Source of the DNA: CAZTLE01 sp964614415
GTDB taxonomy: Bacteria; Bacteroidota; Bacteroidia; Flavobacteriales; Flavobacteriaceae
Direction of reading: 5' to 3'
NCBI GenBank assembly: GCA_964614415.1
Contig: CAZTLE010000219.1
Coordinates: 1-6,350, forward strand
Length of the DNA stretch: 6,350 nt
Positions 1 through 5,674 of the stretch are shown here, piece by piece (position 1 is the first letter of the stretch; each line of letters begins with the position of its first letter). The notes under the pieces are model-generated. The model had not been told where the DNA came from. It did no database searches and saw only the letters and a program-made list of their open reading frames with translations. A program made the position numbers and the translations under genes.

Positions 1-159
1 AGTAAATTATTACACGATCAATGACAACATTTGCACCTGTAAAGTTACTATATTGTTAAAGTATTAGTTTACTTTTAATTATATAAAATATTGAATATCA
101 ATAAATAATATATTGTATTATATAAAAGTTATGTTTTTTATAGCCCCAGTAGCCATTAT

Positions 160-177
160 TGTTTACGTATGTATACA
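160..177. promoter_or_regulatory. Upstream operator-like box (imperfect palindrome)
   Basis: The sequence TGTTTACGTATGTATACA has the form TGTTTAC-N4-GTAAACA with one arm substitution. It matches the perfect palindrome at 195-212 at 14 of 18 positions, and the two centres lie 35 bp apart in the same orientation. Two related boxes upstream of one promoter suggest a dimeric or oligomeric regulator. The regulator is not identified, and binding is inferred only from symmetry and repetition. Confidence 0.45.
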
Positions 178-194
178 AAAAGTCTATAATTCTA

Positions 195-212
195 TGTTTA
201 CAATTGTAAACA
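195..212. promoter_or_regulatory. Perfect 18-bp palindrome, candidate operator
   Basis: TGTTTACAATTGTAAACA is a perfect 18-bp inverted repeat; the next base on each side no longer pairs. It contains the TTG (204-206) that would serve as the -33 element of the promoter whose -7 element is at 223-230, so a protein bound here would probably block RNA polymerase. A second, weaker copy lies 35 bp upstream. The sequence alone does not show which regulator binds or whether it represses. Confidence 0.6.
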
Positions 213-230
213 GGGCTTTCTTTACCTTTG
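204..230 (+). promoter_or_regulatory. Promoter of the M14 peptidase gene
   Basis: TACCTTTG at 223-230 matches the Bacteroidota -7 consensus TAnnTTTG exactly. A TTG at 204-206 lies 16 bases upstream, just short of the usual 17-23. Transcription would begin near 236, leaving a leader of about a dozen A-rich bases before the ATG at 250. The -33 part lies inside the palindrome at 195-212. The -7 call is stronger than the -33 call. Confidence 0.5.
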
Positions 231-249
231 TCAACAATAGAAAAGTTGC

Positions 250-1395
250 ATGAATATTCAGGATTGGTATTCCACAAATTTTGAGTCTCGTTTGGCAGGT
301 CGGTATGTTACTCTTGACACCCTCGACCCCATCCTCAAGGAGTTAGGTTCTCATGCTCTGATTTCGGAGATCGGTACTTCGGAATTTGGTATTCCGATAC
401 CGATGATAACCATCGGATCCGGCACGAAAAAAGTATTGGCCTGGTCACAAATGCACGGTAATGAATCTACCACCACCAAGGCCATTTTTGATTTACTAAA
501 ACTCTTTAGTGCTCCCGGAGAATTTGTGGAAGAGATTGCATCTGTACTTTCTGCTTTTCAATTCAGGATCATTCCCATCCTGAATCCGGATGGTGCCAAA
601 ATGTATACACGTGAGAATGGGAATGGAATAGATCTCAATCGCGATGCTCAGAATCTGTCACAGTCCGAGAGCATAGCGCTTCGGGAGGTATTTGATTCAT
701 TTACCCCAGACCTATGCCTTAATATGCACGATCAGCGTACTATTTATGGCCTTCTGGGCCGTAAATCCGCGACAGTATCCTTTTTGGCGCCGGCCGCTGA
801 CCCTGAGCGATCCGTAACCCCTGCCAGGCTTGAGGCTATGGGGCTTATTGCGAAAATGAATAAAGTACTTCAACATCACATTCCGGGCGGCGTAGGGCGC
901 TATGATGATGCCTTCAATGCTAATTGCGTAGGTGATACCTTCCAGATGATGGGGGTTCCGACAATTTTGTTCGAAGCAGGCCATTTTCCGGGCGATTATG
1001 AGCGCGAACGAACGCGAGAAATGATCTTCTATGCCCTATTCAGCCTCTTTTTTCCTTCCGAAGAGCGTAAAGAATCCCGGATTTTACACGAATACAACGA
1101 AATTCCGGAGAATAGAGAGAGTTTTCGGGACGTGGTCATCCGGAATGTGCTCGTGAACGGAGAGAAAACTTCTTTAGCCGTCCAGTATGAAGAGCGCTTA
1201 AAAGATAACAATATTGATTTTCAGCCACTTATAGATAAAATAGGGGAATTGGCGGGTATTTCAGGGCATCTGGAGATAGATGGCGATGGCGCGTCAATCT
1301 TATTAAATCATCAAGAAAAAGTTAATGTTGGTGATAATGTTTCAACAATTGTTGATAAAAATGAGCAATCTCGTGTCATTTTCTCAAAATTCTAG
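250..1395 (+). CDS. M14 family zinc carboxypeptidase-like protein
   Basis: This is a 381-residue metallopeptidase-fold protein of the M14 (carboxypeptidase A-like) family. The zinc site is visible as HGNE (His69, Glu72) and a third ligand in NMHDQ (His160). NPDGA at 112-116 and DLNRD at 128-132 (Arg131) correspond to the family's substrate-binding segment. Glu242 in LFEAGHF fits the catalytic glutamate. There is no signal peptide or membrane segment, so it should be cytosolic, unlike many secreted M14 digestive enzymes. The catalytic domain ends near residue 270, and about 100 further residues form an uncharacterised extension. The ATG at 250 is preceded by an A-rich leader and no Shine-Dalgarno sequence. 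The next gene is in the same direction but has its own promoter. The substrate is unknown: a C-terminal amino acid, a peptide or a small amide are all possible. Confidence 0.85.
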   Translation: MNIQDWYSTNFESRLAGRYVTLDTLDPILKELGSHALISEIGTSEFGIPIPMITIGSGTKKVLAWSQMHGNESTTTKAIFDLLKLFSAPGEFVEEIASVLSAFQFRIIPILNPDGAKMYTRENGNGIDLNRDAQNLSQSESIALREVFDSFTPDLCLNMHDQRTIYGLLGRKSATVSFLAPAADPERSVTPARLEAMGLIAKMNKVLQHHIPGGVGRYDDAFNANCVGDTFQMMGVPTILFEAGHFPGDYERERTREMIFYALFSLFFPSEERKESRILHEYNEIPENRESFRDVVIRNVLVNGEKTSLAVQYEERLKDNNIDFQPLIDKIGELAGISGHLEIDGDGASILLNHQEKVNVGDNVSTIVDKNEQSRVIFSKF

Positions 1396-1417
1396 ACTTA
1401 TCTTTTTTCTAAATTAG

Positions 1418-1425
1418 TACTTTTG
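1418..1425 (+). promoter_or_regulatory. Promoter -7 element for the Lrp/AsnC gene
   Basis: TACTTTTG matches TAnnTTTG exactly and lies 32 bases before the ATG at 1458. The leader from about 1432 is A-rich and typical of Flavobacteriia (ending in aacaaacacg before the ATG). No TTG occurs at the expected upstream distance, so only the -7 half is supported. It suggests that this gene is transcribed independently of the peptidase gene. Confidence 0.5.
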
Positions 1426-1457
1426 CGCCCAATTAAGTCAATCAACTAACAAACACG

Positions 1458-1943
1458 ATGGCAAAGTATAAGCTAGATGACACCGATCATAGCATATTGG
1501 ATATGTTGATCGAGAACACGCGCACCCCATTCACAGACATTGCAAAGAAGTTGCAGATCTCGGCGGGAACAGTTCATGTGCGTGTAAAGAAAATGGAAGA
1601 GGCCGGGATTATTACAGGATCATCACTCACTGTAGATTACAAGAAATTAGGGTATTCGTTCATTGCGTATGTAGGAGTATTTCTTCAGAAAACCTCACAG
1701 ACGCAGTTTGTTCTGGAGCGAATTAATGAAATCCCTTTTGTCACGGTAGCCCACGTTACCACTGGTAAATTCAATATCTTTTGTAAGATACGTGCCAAGG
1801 ACACCAGTCACGCCAAGGAGATTATCTACCGCATAGATGATATCGAAGGCGTTACCCGTACCGAAACCATGATATCCCTGGAAGAGAGTATCAACGATAA
1901 GAAAAGATTGATGCACTCGATCTTCAAGGATATTCACCAATAA
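1458..1943 (+). CDS. Lrp/AsnC family transcriptional regulator
   Basis: This 161-residue protein has the standard two-domain layout and length of the Lrp/AsnC 'feast/famine' family. Residues 4-60 form the N-terminal winged helix-turn-helix, with the recognition region around 24-46 (PFTDIAKKLQISAGTVHVRV). Residues 68-142 form the RAM (ligand-binding and oligomerisation) domain, with the family glycine in TTGKFNIF at 101-108. Family members bind DNA as dimers to octamers and often respond to amino acids. The gene has its own TAnnTTTG promoter. The DinB-family gene starts 53 bases after its stop (26 if the earlier start is used), with no promoter evident between them, so the two probably form an operon. 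Its ligand and targets cannot be read from the sequence. Proline catabolism, encoded 2 kb away, is one possible target but unsupported. Confidence 0.92.
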   Translation: MAKYKLDDTDHSILDMLIENTRTPFTDIAKKLQISAGTVHVRVKKMEEAGIITGSSLTVDYKKLGYSFIAYVGVFLQKTSQTQFVLERINEIPFVTVAHVTTGKFNIFCKIRAKDTSHAKEIIYRIDDIEGVTRTETMISLEESINDKKRLMHSIFKDIHQ

Positions 1944-1996
1944 AGTATCACTGACTTCCGGGTGTCTACATGGCATCCGGTTCTAATCAAAGTAAT

Positions 1997-2518
1997 ATGG
2001 CAAACAGGCGATCGGATGTCCGTCAGGATGAGTGCGGGGCGTATTTTTATCAGTATGTTTCATTGGTAAATGATATTGAACTTGTTCCGGCTTTGGAACA
2101 GGGCAGGGATGAAACGGCAAAGTTTTTCGGTGCTATTCCTGAAGATCGTCACGAATACAGCTACGCGCCTGGAAAATGGACTCCCAAAGACATGTTGTTA
2201 CATATTATTGACACCGAGCGCATTTTTGCCTACCGTGCACTACGGTTCACCAGGGAACAGGATACCGACCTTCCAGGCTTTGAACAGGATATTTTTGCAG
2301 CCAGTGGGAATGCAAACAGCCGCACTATGAATGACCTGTTGGATGAATACACTGCAGTTCGGAACTCCAATATAGCCATGTTCCGAAGCTTTGATGACGC
2401 GGCACTTGTCAGGATAGGCAAAGCCAGCAACACAAACATGTCGCCACGCGCCGTCGGTTTTATCATTTGCGGGCATGAGATACACCACATGGCGGTGCTT
2501 AGAGATCGCTACTTATAA
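1997..2518 (+). CDS. DinB family protein (putative metal-dependent hydrolase or thiol transferase fold)
   Basis: This is a four-helix-bundle DinB/DfsB-type protein of 173 residues from the ATG at 1997. The likely metal-binding histidines are His69 in MLLHIIDTE and His160/His164 in GHEIHHM near the C-terminus. The segments YAPGKWTPKDML, DTERIFAYRALRF and DLPGFEQ are characteristic of the DinB_2-like branch common in Bacteroidota. The family includes thiol-dependent transferases, but most members have no proven reaction. An in-frame ATG at 1970 would add nine residues (182 total). I prefer 1997 because it has an A-rich upstream sequence and gives the N-terminus usual in relatives. It follows the Lrp/AsnC gene closely with no visible promoter of its own. 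Its stop lies 23 bp from the stop of the convergent gene at 2542. Confidence 0.85.
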   Translation: MANRRSDVRQDECGAYFYQYVSLVNDIELVPALEQGRDETAKFFGAIPEDRHEYSYAPGKWTPKDMLLHIIDTERIFAYRALRFTREQDTDLPGFEQDIFAASGNANSRTMNDLLDEYTAVRNSNIAMFRSFDDAALVRIGKASNTNMSPRAVGFIICGHEIHHMAVLRDRYL

Positions 2519-2541
2519 GGGGAGCTTTAAGCCGTAGGTCC

Positions 2542-2835
2542 CTATTCGGTTTCTTCTTCGAGATTTTTATCCGGAATTTCGCTTATAGGTTCGGTATACT
2601 CCTCAGCCGTATAGTCGTCTTCGTCAAAATTTGCCATGGTCGATTCCAGGCGTGAGCTCACCTTGACCAAATACACGGTATCCTCTGTGCGCACTTCCAC
2701 GGCCTCGACAGTTTCATTACGAGCGTTTTTGAAAACAATGACGTGATGGTCGTCGTAACCATCAGGATATTTCTCTACAAGTAGGGACAGGATTTCCGGA
2801 GTTAGCTTCTTGTAATCTACTATGATCCGTTTCAT
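2542..2835 (-). CDS. Small acidic protein of unknown function
   Basis: The protein has 97 residues from the ATG at 2835. An upstream in-frame ATG at 2889 would prepend 18 residues (beginning MLLFLVVLINK) that look unlike the rest, so it is probably not used. Residues 1-60 look like a compact alpha/beta domain (KRIIVDYKKLTPEILSLLV, then beta-like HVIVFKN, AVEVRT and TVYLVKV). Residues 63-97 form a strongly acidic, probably disordered tail rich in Glu and Asp. There is no signal peptide, membrane segment or recognisable catalytic motif. It lies 79 bases downstream of aroB on the same strand and may share its transcript. Its coding-like composition and resemblance to small flavobacterial proteins that I recall, but cannot verify here, suggest a conserved lineage-specific protein. 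No function can be assigned. Confidence 0.75.
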   Translation of the reverse strand: MKRIIVDYKKLTPEILSLLVEKYPDGYDDHHVIVFKNARNETVEAVEVRTEDTVYLVKVSSRLESTMANFDEDDYTAEEYTEPISEIPDKNLEEETE

Positions 2836-2899
2836 AGGTATGTAAACTTGGGATGGTTTGTTAATTAAAACTACTAAAAAAAGTAGCACCGGAAATCTT

Positions 2900-2927
2900 T
2901 TTCAGTTTAAATTTTTATAAACTGGAA
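2900..2927. other. Inverted repeat spanning the aroB stop codon
   Basis: CAGTTTA (2903-2909) and TAAACTG (2918-2924) are perfectly complementary. With one mismatch the arms extend to 10 bp (2900-2909 with 2918-2927). The 8-base loop contains the aroB stop codon (2915-2917). No U-tract follows on either strand, so this is not a standard intrinsic terminator. It may be a 3'-end mRNA structure or chance in AT-rich DNA. Confidence 0.3.
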
Positions 2928-3982
2928 TAATAACCGAATGCGCTTGTAATCAGATAGTTAGGAACTTCGTATTGCGTTTCGCAGCTGCCAATTTCCTTTA
3001 AAAGTACAAACAGGACGCGGCCGTCCTGATTCTTTTTGTCGTGAATGAGAAGTTTTGTGATATCGTCAATATCGGAAGGCTCAAACGACACTTTTTCAAA
3101 CCGTGATAAAACGGCCTTGCCTACTTCCTGCAGTATTTGTTCGGAAGCTCCCAGGAGCTCACAGGAAATGTAGGTTTCAAGTATCAGGCCAATAGCTACA
3201 GCCTCTCCATGTAGCAGCGTACGCTTATCCGATCGTTCCAAAAAATAAGACTCGATGGCATGGCCCAGCGTATGACCGTAATTTAATGTTTTACGGAGCC
3301 CATTTTCATACGGATCCTGGGTCACCACCTCATTTTTTATACAAATGGACTCCCAGATGAGCGCGTCTGCATTCGGTGTATCAACGCCGAAGTGTACAAC
3401 GCGGTTCCAGTAATCGGTTGAAGCGATAAGCCCGTGCTTCAACATCTCTGTAACTCCGGACTCAATATGCTCTTCCGGAAGGGTCCTGAGAAACTGCGTG
3501 TCTATTATCACGGCCAGGGGATCGCGAATCACCCCGATCTGGTTCTTAAGCGTCCCGAGATCTACTCCGTTTTTTCCACCCACTGAAGCGTCAACCATAG
3601 CGAGCAGGGAAGTGGGGACGTTGATGAACTCAATTCCCCTTTTAAAGGCTGAAGCCACGAATCCACCTAAGTCGGTCACAACACCGCCACCCAGGTTTAT
3701 AAGGAGGGATTTTCGGTCCGCTCCAAGCTTGGATAGTTCCAACCATAGACGCAGGCAGGTGTCCAGGGTTTTATGCTCTTCACCAGGTGTTATTTCGAGT
3801 ATATGGGGTGCTGCAGAAAAGGGAATCTGATCTGTGAAATACGGAAGACAATGGCGTTTGGTATGTGTGTCCGTAAGTACAAAGATCTTAGAAGGCGCAG
3901 TGTTTTCAATGGCTTCCTGAAGGGATTTCCAGGCGGACGTACCTCCGTACACACTACCGCGTTCCTTTTGAATTTCCTGCAT
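2915..3982 (-). CDS. aroB: 3-dehydroquinate synthase
   Basis: This enzyme converts 3-deoxy-D-arabino-heptulosonate 7-phosphate to 3-dehydroquinate, the second step of the shikimate pathway to aromatic amino acids, folates and quinones. It is cytosolic and uses NAD and a divalent metal. The 355-residue length is normal. The N-terminal NAD-binding domain carries GEEHKT (67-72), LGGGVVTDLGGF (97-108) and PTSLLAMVDASVGGKNGVD (123-141). The C-terminal metal-binding domain carries Glu179 in GVTEMLKHG, His237 in LNYGHTLGHAIE and His258 in LHGEAVAIG, which match the three zinc ligands of the family. All catalytic segments appear intact. The gene is divergent from the proline dehydrogenase gene, with only 72 bp between start codons. 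The small acidic protein gene lies downstream on the same strand. The ATG at 3982 is the natural start. Confidence 0.96.
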   Translation of the reverse strand: MQEIQKERGSVYGGTSAWKSLQEAIENTAPSKIFVLTDTHTKRHCLPYFTDQIPFSAAPHILEITPGEEHKTLDTCLRLWLELSKLGADRKSLLINLGGGVVTDLGGFVASAFKRGIEFINVPTSLLAMVDASVGGKNGVDLGTLKNQIGVIRDPLAVIIDTQFLRTLPEEHIESGVTEMLKHGLIASTDYWNRVVHFGVDTPNADALIWESICIKNEVVTQDPYENGLRKTLNYGHTLGHAIESYFLERSDKRTLLHGEAVAIGLILETYISCELLGASEQILQEVGKAVLSRFEKVSFEPSDIDDITKLLIHDKKNQDGRVLFVLLKEIGSCETQYEVPNYLITSAFGYYSSL

Positions 3983-4002
3983 GTGTTCCGAATCTTTTTC
4001 AG

Positions 4003-4036
4003 TTGGTTAAAGACGTTCCAAATCTAGTTATATTTG
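4003..4036 (+). promoter_or_regulatory. Promoter of the proline dehydrogenase gene
   Basis: TATATTTG at 4029-4036 matches TAnnTTTG exactly, and a TTG at 4003-4005 lies 23 bases upstream, within the accepted 17-23 range. The predicted start near 4042 leaves a leader of about 13 bases before the ATG at 4055. The -33/spacer region covers the whole aroB -7 element, so the two promoters should compete for polymerase. Confidence 0.55.
4019..4026 (-). promoter_or_regulatory. Promoter -7 element for aroB
   Basis: Read on the minus strand this is TAGATTTG, an exact match to TAnnTTTG. It would start transcription near 4012 and give aroB a leader of about 30 bases. No clear TTG is present at the expected upstream distance. 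It lies two bases from the oppositely directed element at 4029-4036. Confidence 0.45.
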
Positions 4037-4054
4037 TTCATATTCTGTACGCTA

Positions 4055-5227
4055 ATGACTTCAAATTCCCTATTCAATAATACTGAGATTGCCTTCAAGC
4101 TGAAGAGTGATTCTGAACTCGAACGCGCCTACTTTCTGTTCAAAATGATTTCGAAGGAACCCCTGGTGCGCATTGGAACGGCAGTTACCAAGTTCGCTCT
4201 CAATGTAAATCTGCCGGTCGAAGGACTTATCCGCTCAACAGTATTCGATCATTTTTGCGGAGGTGTGAGTGAAGAGGATTGTTTGCCGGTGGCCGATAAC
4301 CTGTATAATGCCGGTGTTCATTCGGTACTGGATTATTCGGTAGAAGGGAAGGAGGAGGAGGCTCAGTTTGACGCGACCATGGAAAAGGTGATCGAACTCA
4401 CCTATTTCGCCGAAAAGAAGGACGCGATGCCGTTTTCGGTGTTTAAGCCTACCGGATTGGGCCGATTTGAGATCTGGCGTAAGATCACCGAAAAAGAAAC
4501 CCTTACGGAAGCCGAACAGGCAGAATGGCAACGTATTGTGGATCGCTATGACAAAATATGTAAGATAGCCCATGATTGCAATGTGGTACTACTTATCGAC
4601 GCTGAAGAGTCCTGGATGCAGGACGCTGCGGATGATCTTTGCGAACAGATGATGGAGAAATACAACAAGGATACCCCCATTGTTTTTAATACCCTGCAAT
4701 GCTATCGCTGGGACCGGTTGGCCTACCTCAAGGAACAGCACCAGCGCGCAAAAGAGAATGGCTATAAGCTTGGATTTAAGGTGGTGCGTGGCGCCTATAT
4801 GGAAAAGGAGAACGAGAGAGCAGAGGAAAAGGGATATAAAACCCCTATTTGTGGTAGCAAGGACATCACCGATGTGAACTTCAATCAGGTAATGCGCTAT
4901 ATCCTGGACAATCTTGGGGATGTGTCCGCTTTTCTGGGGACTCATAACGAGGCGAGTAGTTACCTGGCCATGGAGATTATGGAGGCTCGTGGCATTCTGA
5001 AAAATGACCCCAGAGTGTGGTTTGGTCAGCTATACGGCATGAGTGATCACATTAGCTATAACCTGGCGGACGCCGGTTATAATGTGGCGAAATACATTCC
5101 GTTTGGCCCTGTAAAAGACGTGATGCCGTACTTGATTCGGAGGGCAGAAGAGAATACCTCTGTGGCCGGTCAAACGAGTCGTGAACTCAGTTTATTGAAG
5201 AAGGAAAAGGAGCGCCGGGGCATATAG
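4055..5227 (+). CDS. Proline dehydrogenase (monofunctional)
   Basis: This FAD enzyme oxidises L-proline to 1-pyrroline-5-carboxylate, the first step of proline catabolism, passing electrons to the respiratory quinone pool. The 390-residue protein is a single PRODH domain. There is no fused aldehyde dehydrogenase or DNA-binding domain as in proteobacterial PutA, so P5C dehydrogenase must be encoded elsewhere. Visible family segments include LDYSVEG (92-98), KPTG (131-134), DAEESW (182-187), KVVRGAYMEKE (242-252), GTHNE (295-299), QLYGM (325-329), PFGPV (349-353) and the substrate-carboxylate-binding YLIRRAEEN (359-367, Arg362/Arg363). The ATG at 4055 is chosen because the in-frame TTG at 4034 overlaps the promoter -7 element, and relatives begin close to the FNNTEIAFKLKSD segment. 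The domain looks complete. A long hairpin element starts 58 bases after the stop. Confidence 0.95.
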   Translation: MTSNSLFNNTEIAFKLKSDSELERAYFLFKMISKEPLVRIGTAVTKFALNVNLPVEGLIRSTVFDHFCGGVSEEDCLPVADNLYNAGVHSVLDYSVEGKEEEAQFDATMEKVIELTYFAEKKDAMPFSVFKPTGLGRFEIWRKITEKETLTEAEQAEWQRIVDRYDKICKIAHDCNVVLLIDAEESWMQDAADDLCEQMMEKYNKDTPIVFNTLQCYRWDRLAYLKEQHQRAKENGYKLGFKVVRGAYMEKENERAEEKGYKTPICGSKDITDVNFNQVMRYILDNLGDVSAFLGTHNEASSYLAMEIMEARGILKNDPRVWFGQLYGMSDHISYNLADAGYNVAKYIPFGPVKDVMPYLIRRAEENTSVAGQTSRELSLLKKEKERRGI

Positions 5228-5284
5228 GCGTAGGAATCCTTAACACAAATTCTTACAGAGTTGGTTTGATAATATGTATATTTG

Positions 5285-5363
5285 AAAATCAACTTGTGGA
5301 CATTTTACTACTCAGAATACCTTTCCCCCCATTTTGAGACTGTAAACGCCGCAAGTTGATTTT
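5285..5363. other. 79-nt long imperfect hairpin element (candidate structured RNA or 3'-end structure)
   Basis: Three nested helices share one axis. The outer helix is 15 bp (5285-5299 with 5349-5363; AAAATCAACTTG pairs perfectly with CAAGTTGATTTT, plus one G-U and two G-C pairs). The middle helix is 5 bp (5304-5308 with 5342-5346). The inner helix is 8 bp including one G-U (5311-5318 with 5331-5338). The terminal loop is ACCTTTCCCCCC (5319-5330), and small internal loops separate the helices. It lies in gene-free DNA 57 bases beyond the proline dehydrogenase stop. TATATTTG (5277-5284), an exact -7-type match, abuts its left edge but lacks a spaced TTG. It could be a small RNA, a stabilising or terminating 3' structure, or a miniature inverted-repeat element. 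The strand is undetermined because the outer arms are near-symmetric. Confidence 0.55.
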
Positions 5364-5461
5364 AGTTTCAAGGTCTGTTTAATGACCTGTTCAAAGAACC
5401 CTCTTTCCTCGCAAACTAGCAAGAATAATAGGTCGTCATTCATGAATCAAGACTCGATGTT

Positions 5462-5503
5462 GGGTATTGAGTAGTGAGTAGTGAGTATTGAGAGTCGCTC
5501 AAT
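5462..5503. repeat. GAGTAKT heptamers, copy 1, ending in a small hairpin
   Basis: Units are GGGTATT (5462-5468), GAGTAGT (5469-5475), GAGTAGT (5476-5482) and GAGTATT (5483-5489), followed by GAGAGTCGCT. The end forms a 6-bp hairpin, ATTGAG (5487-5492) with CTCAAT (5498-5503), around the loop AGTCG. Confidence 0.8.
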
Positions 5504-5513
5504 TAAAGCTTCA

Positions 5514-5548
5514 AACCTGCAACCTGTAACCTGCAACCTGCAATCCGT
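5514..5548. repeat. AACCTGY heptamers, copy 1
   Basis: There are five consecutive 7-bp units: AACCTGC (5514), AACCTGT (5521), AACCTGC (5528), AACCTGC (5535) and the degenerate AATCCGT (5542). The array is C/A-rich, in contrast to the C-free GAGTAKT array beside it. Confidence 0.8.
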
Positions 5549-5601
5549 AACTATGACCCATGAGACAAGAACCAGGAATCAGGACTACCCAGTATAGATA
5601 T

Positions 5602-5643
5602 GAGTATTGAGTAGTGAGTATTGAGTATTGAGAGTCGCTTAAT
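5602..5643. repeat. GAGTAKT heptamers, copy 2, ending in the same hairpin
   Basis: Units are GAGTATT (5602), GAGTAGT (5609), GAGTATT (5616) and GAGTATT (5623), followed by GAGAGTCGCT. The hairpin ATTGAG (5627-5632) with CTTAAT (5638-5643) is kept by a G-U pair in place of the G-C of copy 1; the loop AGTCG is identical. Confidence 0.8.
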
Positions 5644-5653
5644 AAAAGCCTCA

Positions 5654-5674
5654 AACCTGTAACATGCAACCTGC
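5654..5674. repeat. AACCTGY heptamers, copy 2
   Basis: The units AACCTGT (5654), AACATGC (5661) and AACCTGC (5668) form a shorter version of the array at 5514-5548. It has lost or never gained two units, so length change appears to occur in whole 7-bp steps. Confidence 0.75.

Noticed and set aside
219..236. Third copy of the TGTTTAC-N4-GTAAACA box
   Set aside because: It has two arm mismatches and coincides with the TAnnTTTG promoter element, which explains the sequence better.
1378..1408. ATTTT/AAAAT hairpin plus a T6 tract as a terminator of the peptidase gene
   Set aside because: The stem is five A-T pairs only, lies partly inside the coding region, and is separated from the T-tract by about 11 bases.
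2518..2542. AGGG/CCCT pairing as a bidirectional terminator between the convergent genes
   Set aside because: Only four or five pairs form and no T-tract follows in either direction.
2871..2886. CTACT/AGTAG hairpin with an A/T-rich loop as a terminator between aroB and the small acidic gene
   Set aside because: The 5-bp stem is too weak, and the following T-run on the minus strand is short (TTTTAATT). It is more likely incidental.
4034..4054. TTG at 4034 as the start of proline dehydrogenase
   Set aside because: It lies within the promoter -7 element, upstream of the predicted transcription start, and would add seven residues not expected in the family.
5442..5474. Short plus-strand frame starting with ATG at 5442
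   Set aside because: It encodes about ten residues and ends inside the first GAGTAGT repeat, with no supporting signals.
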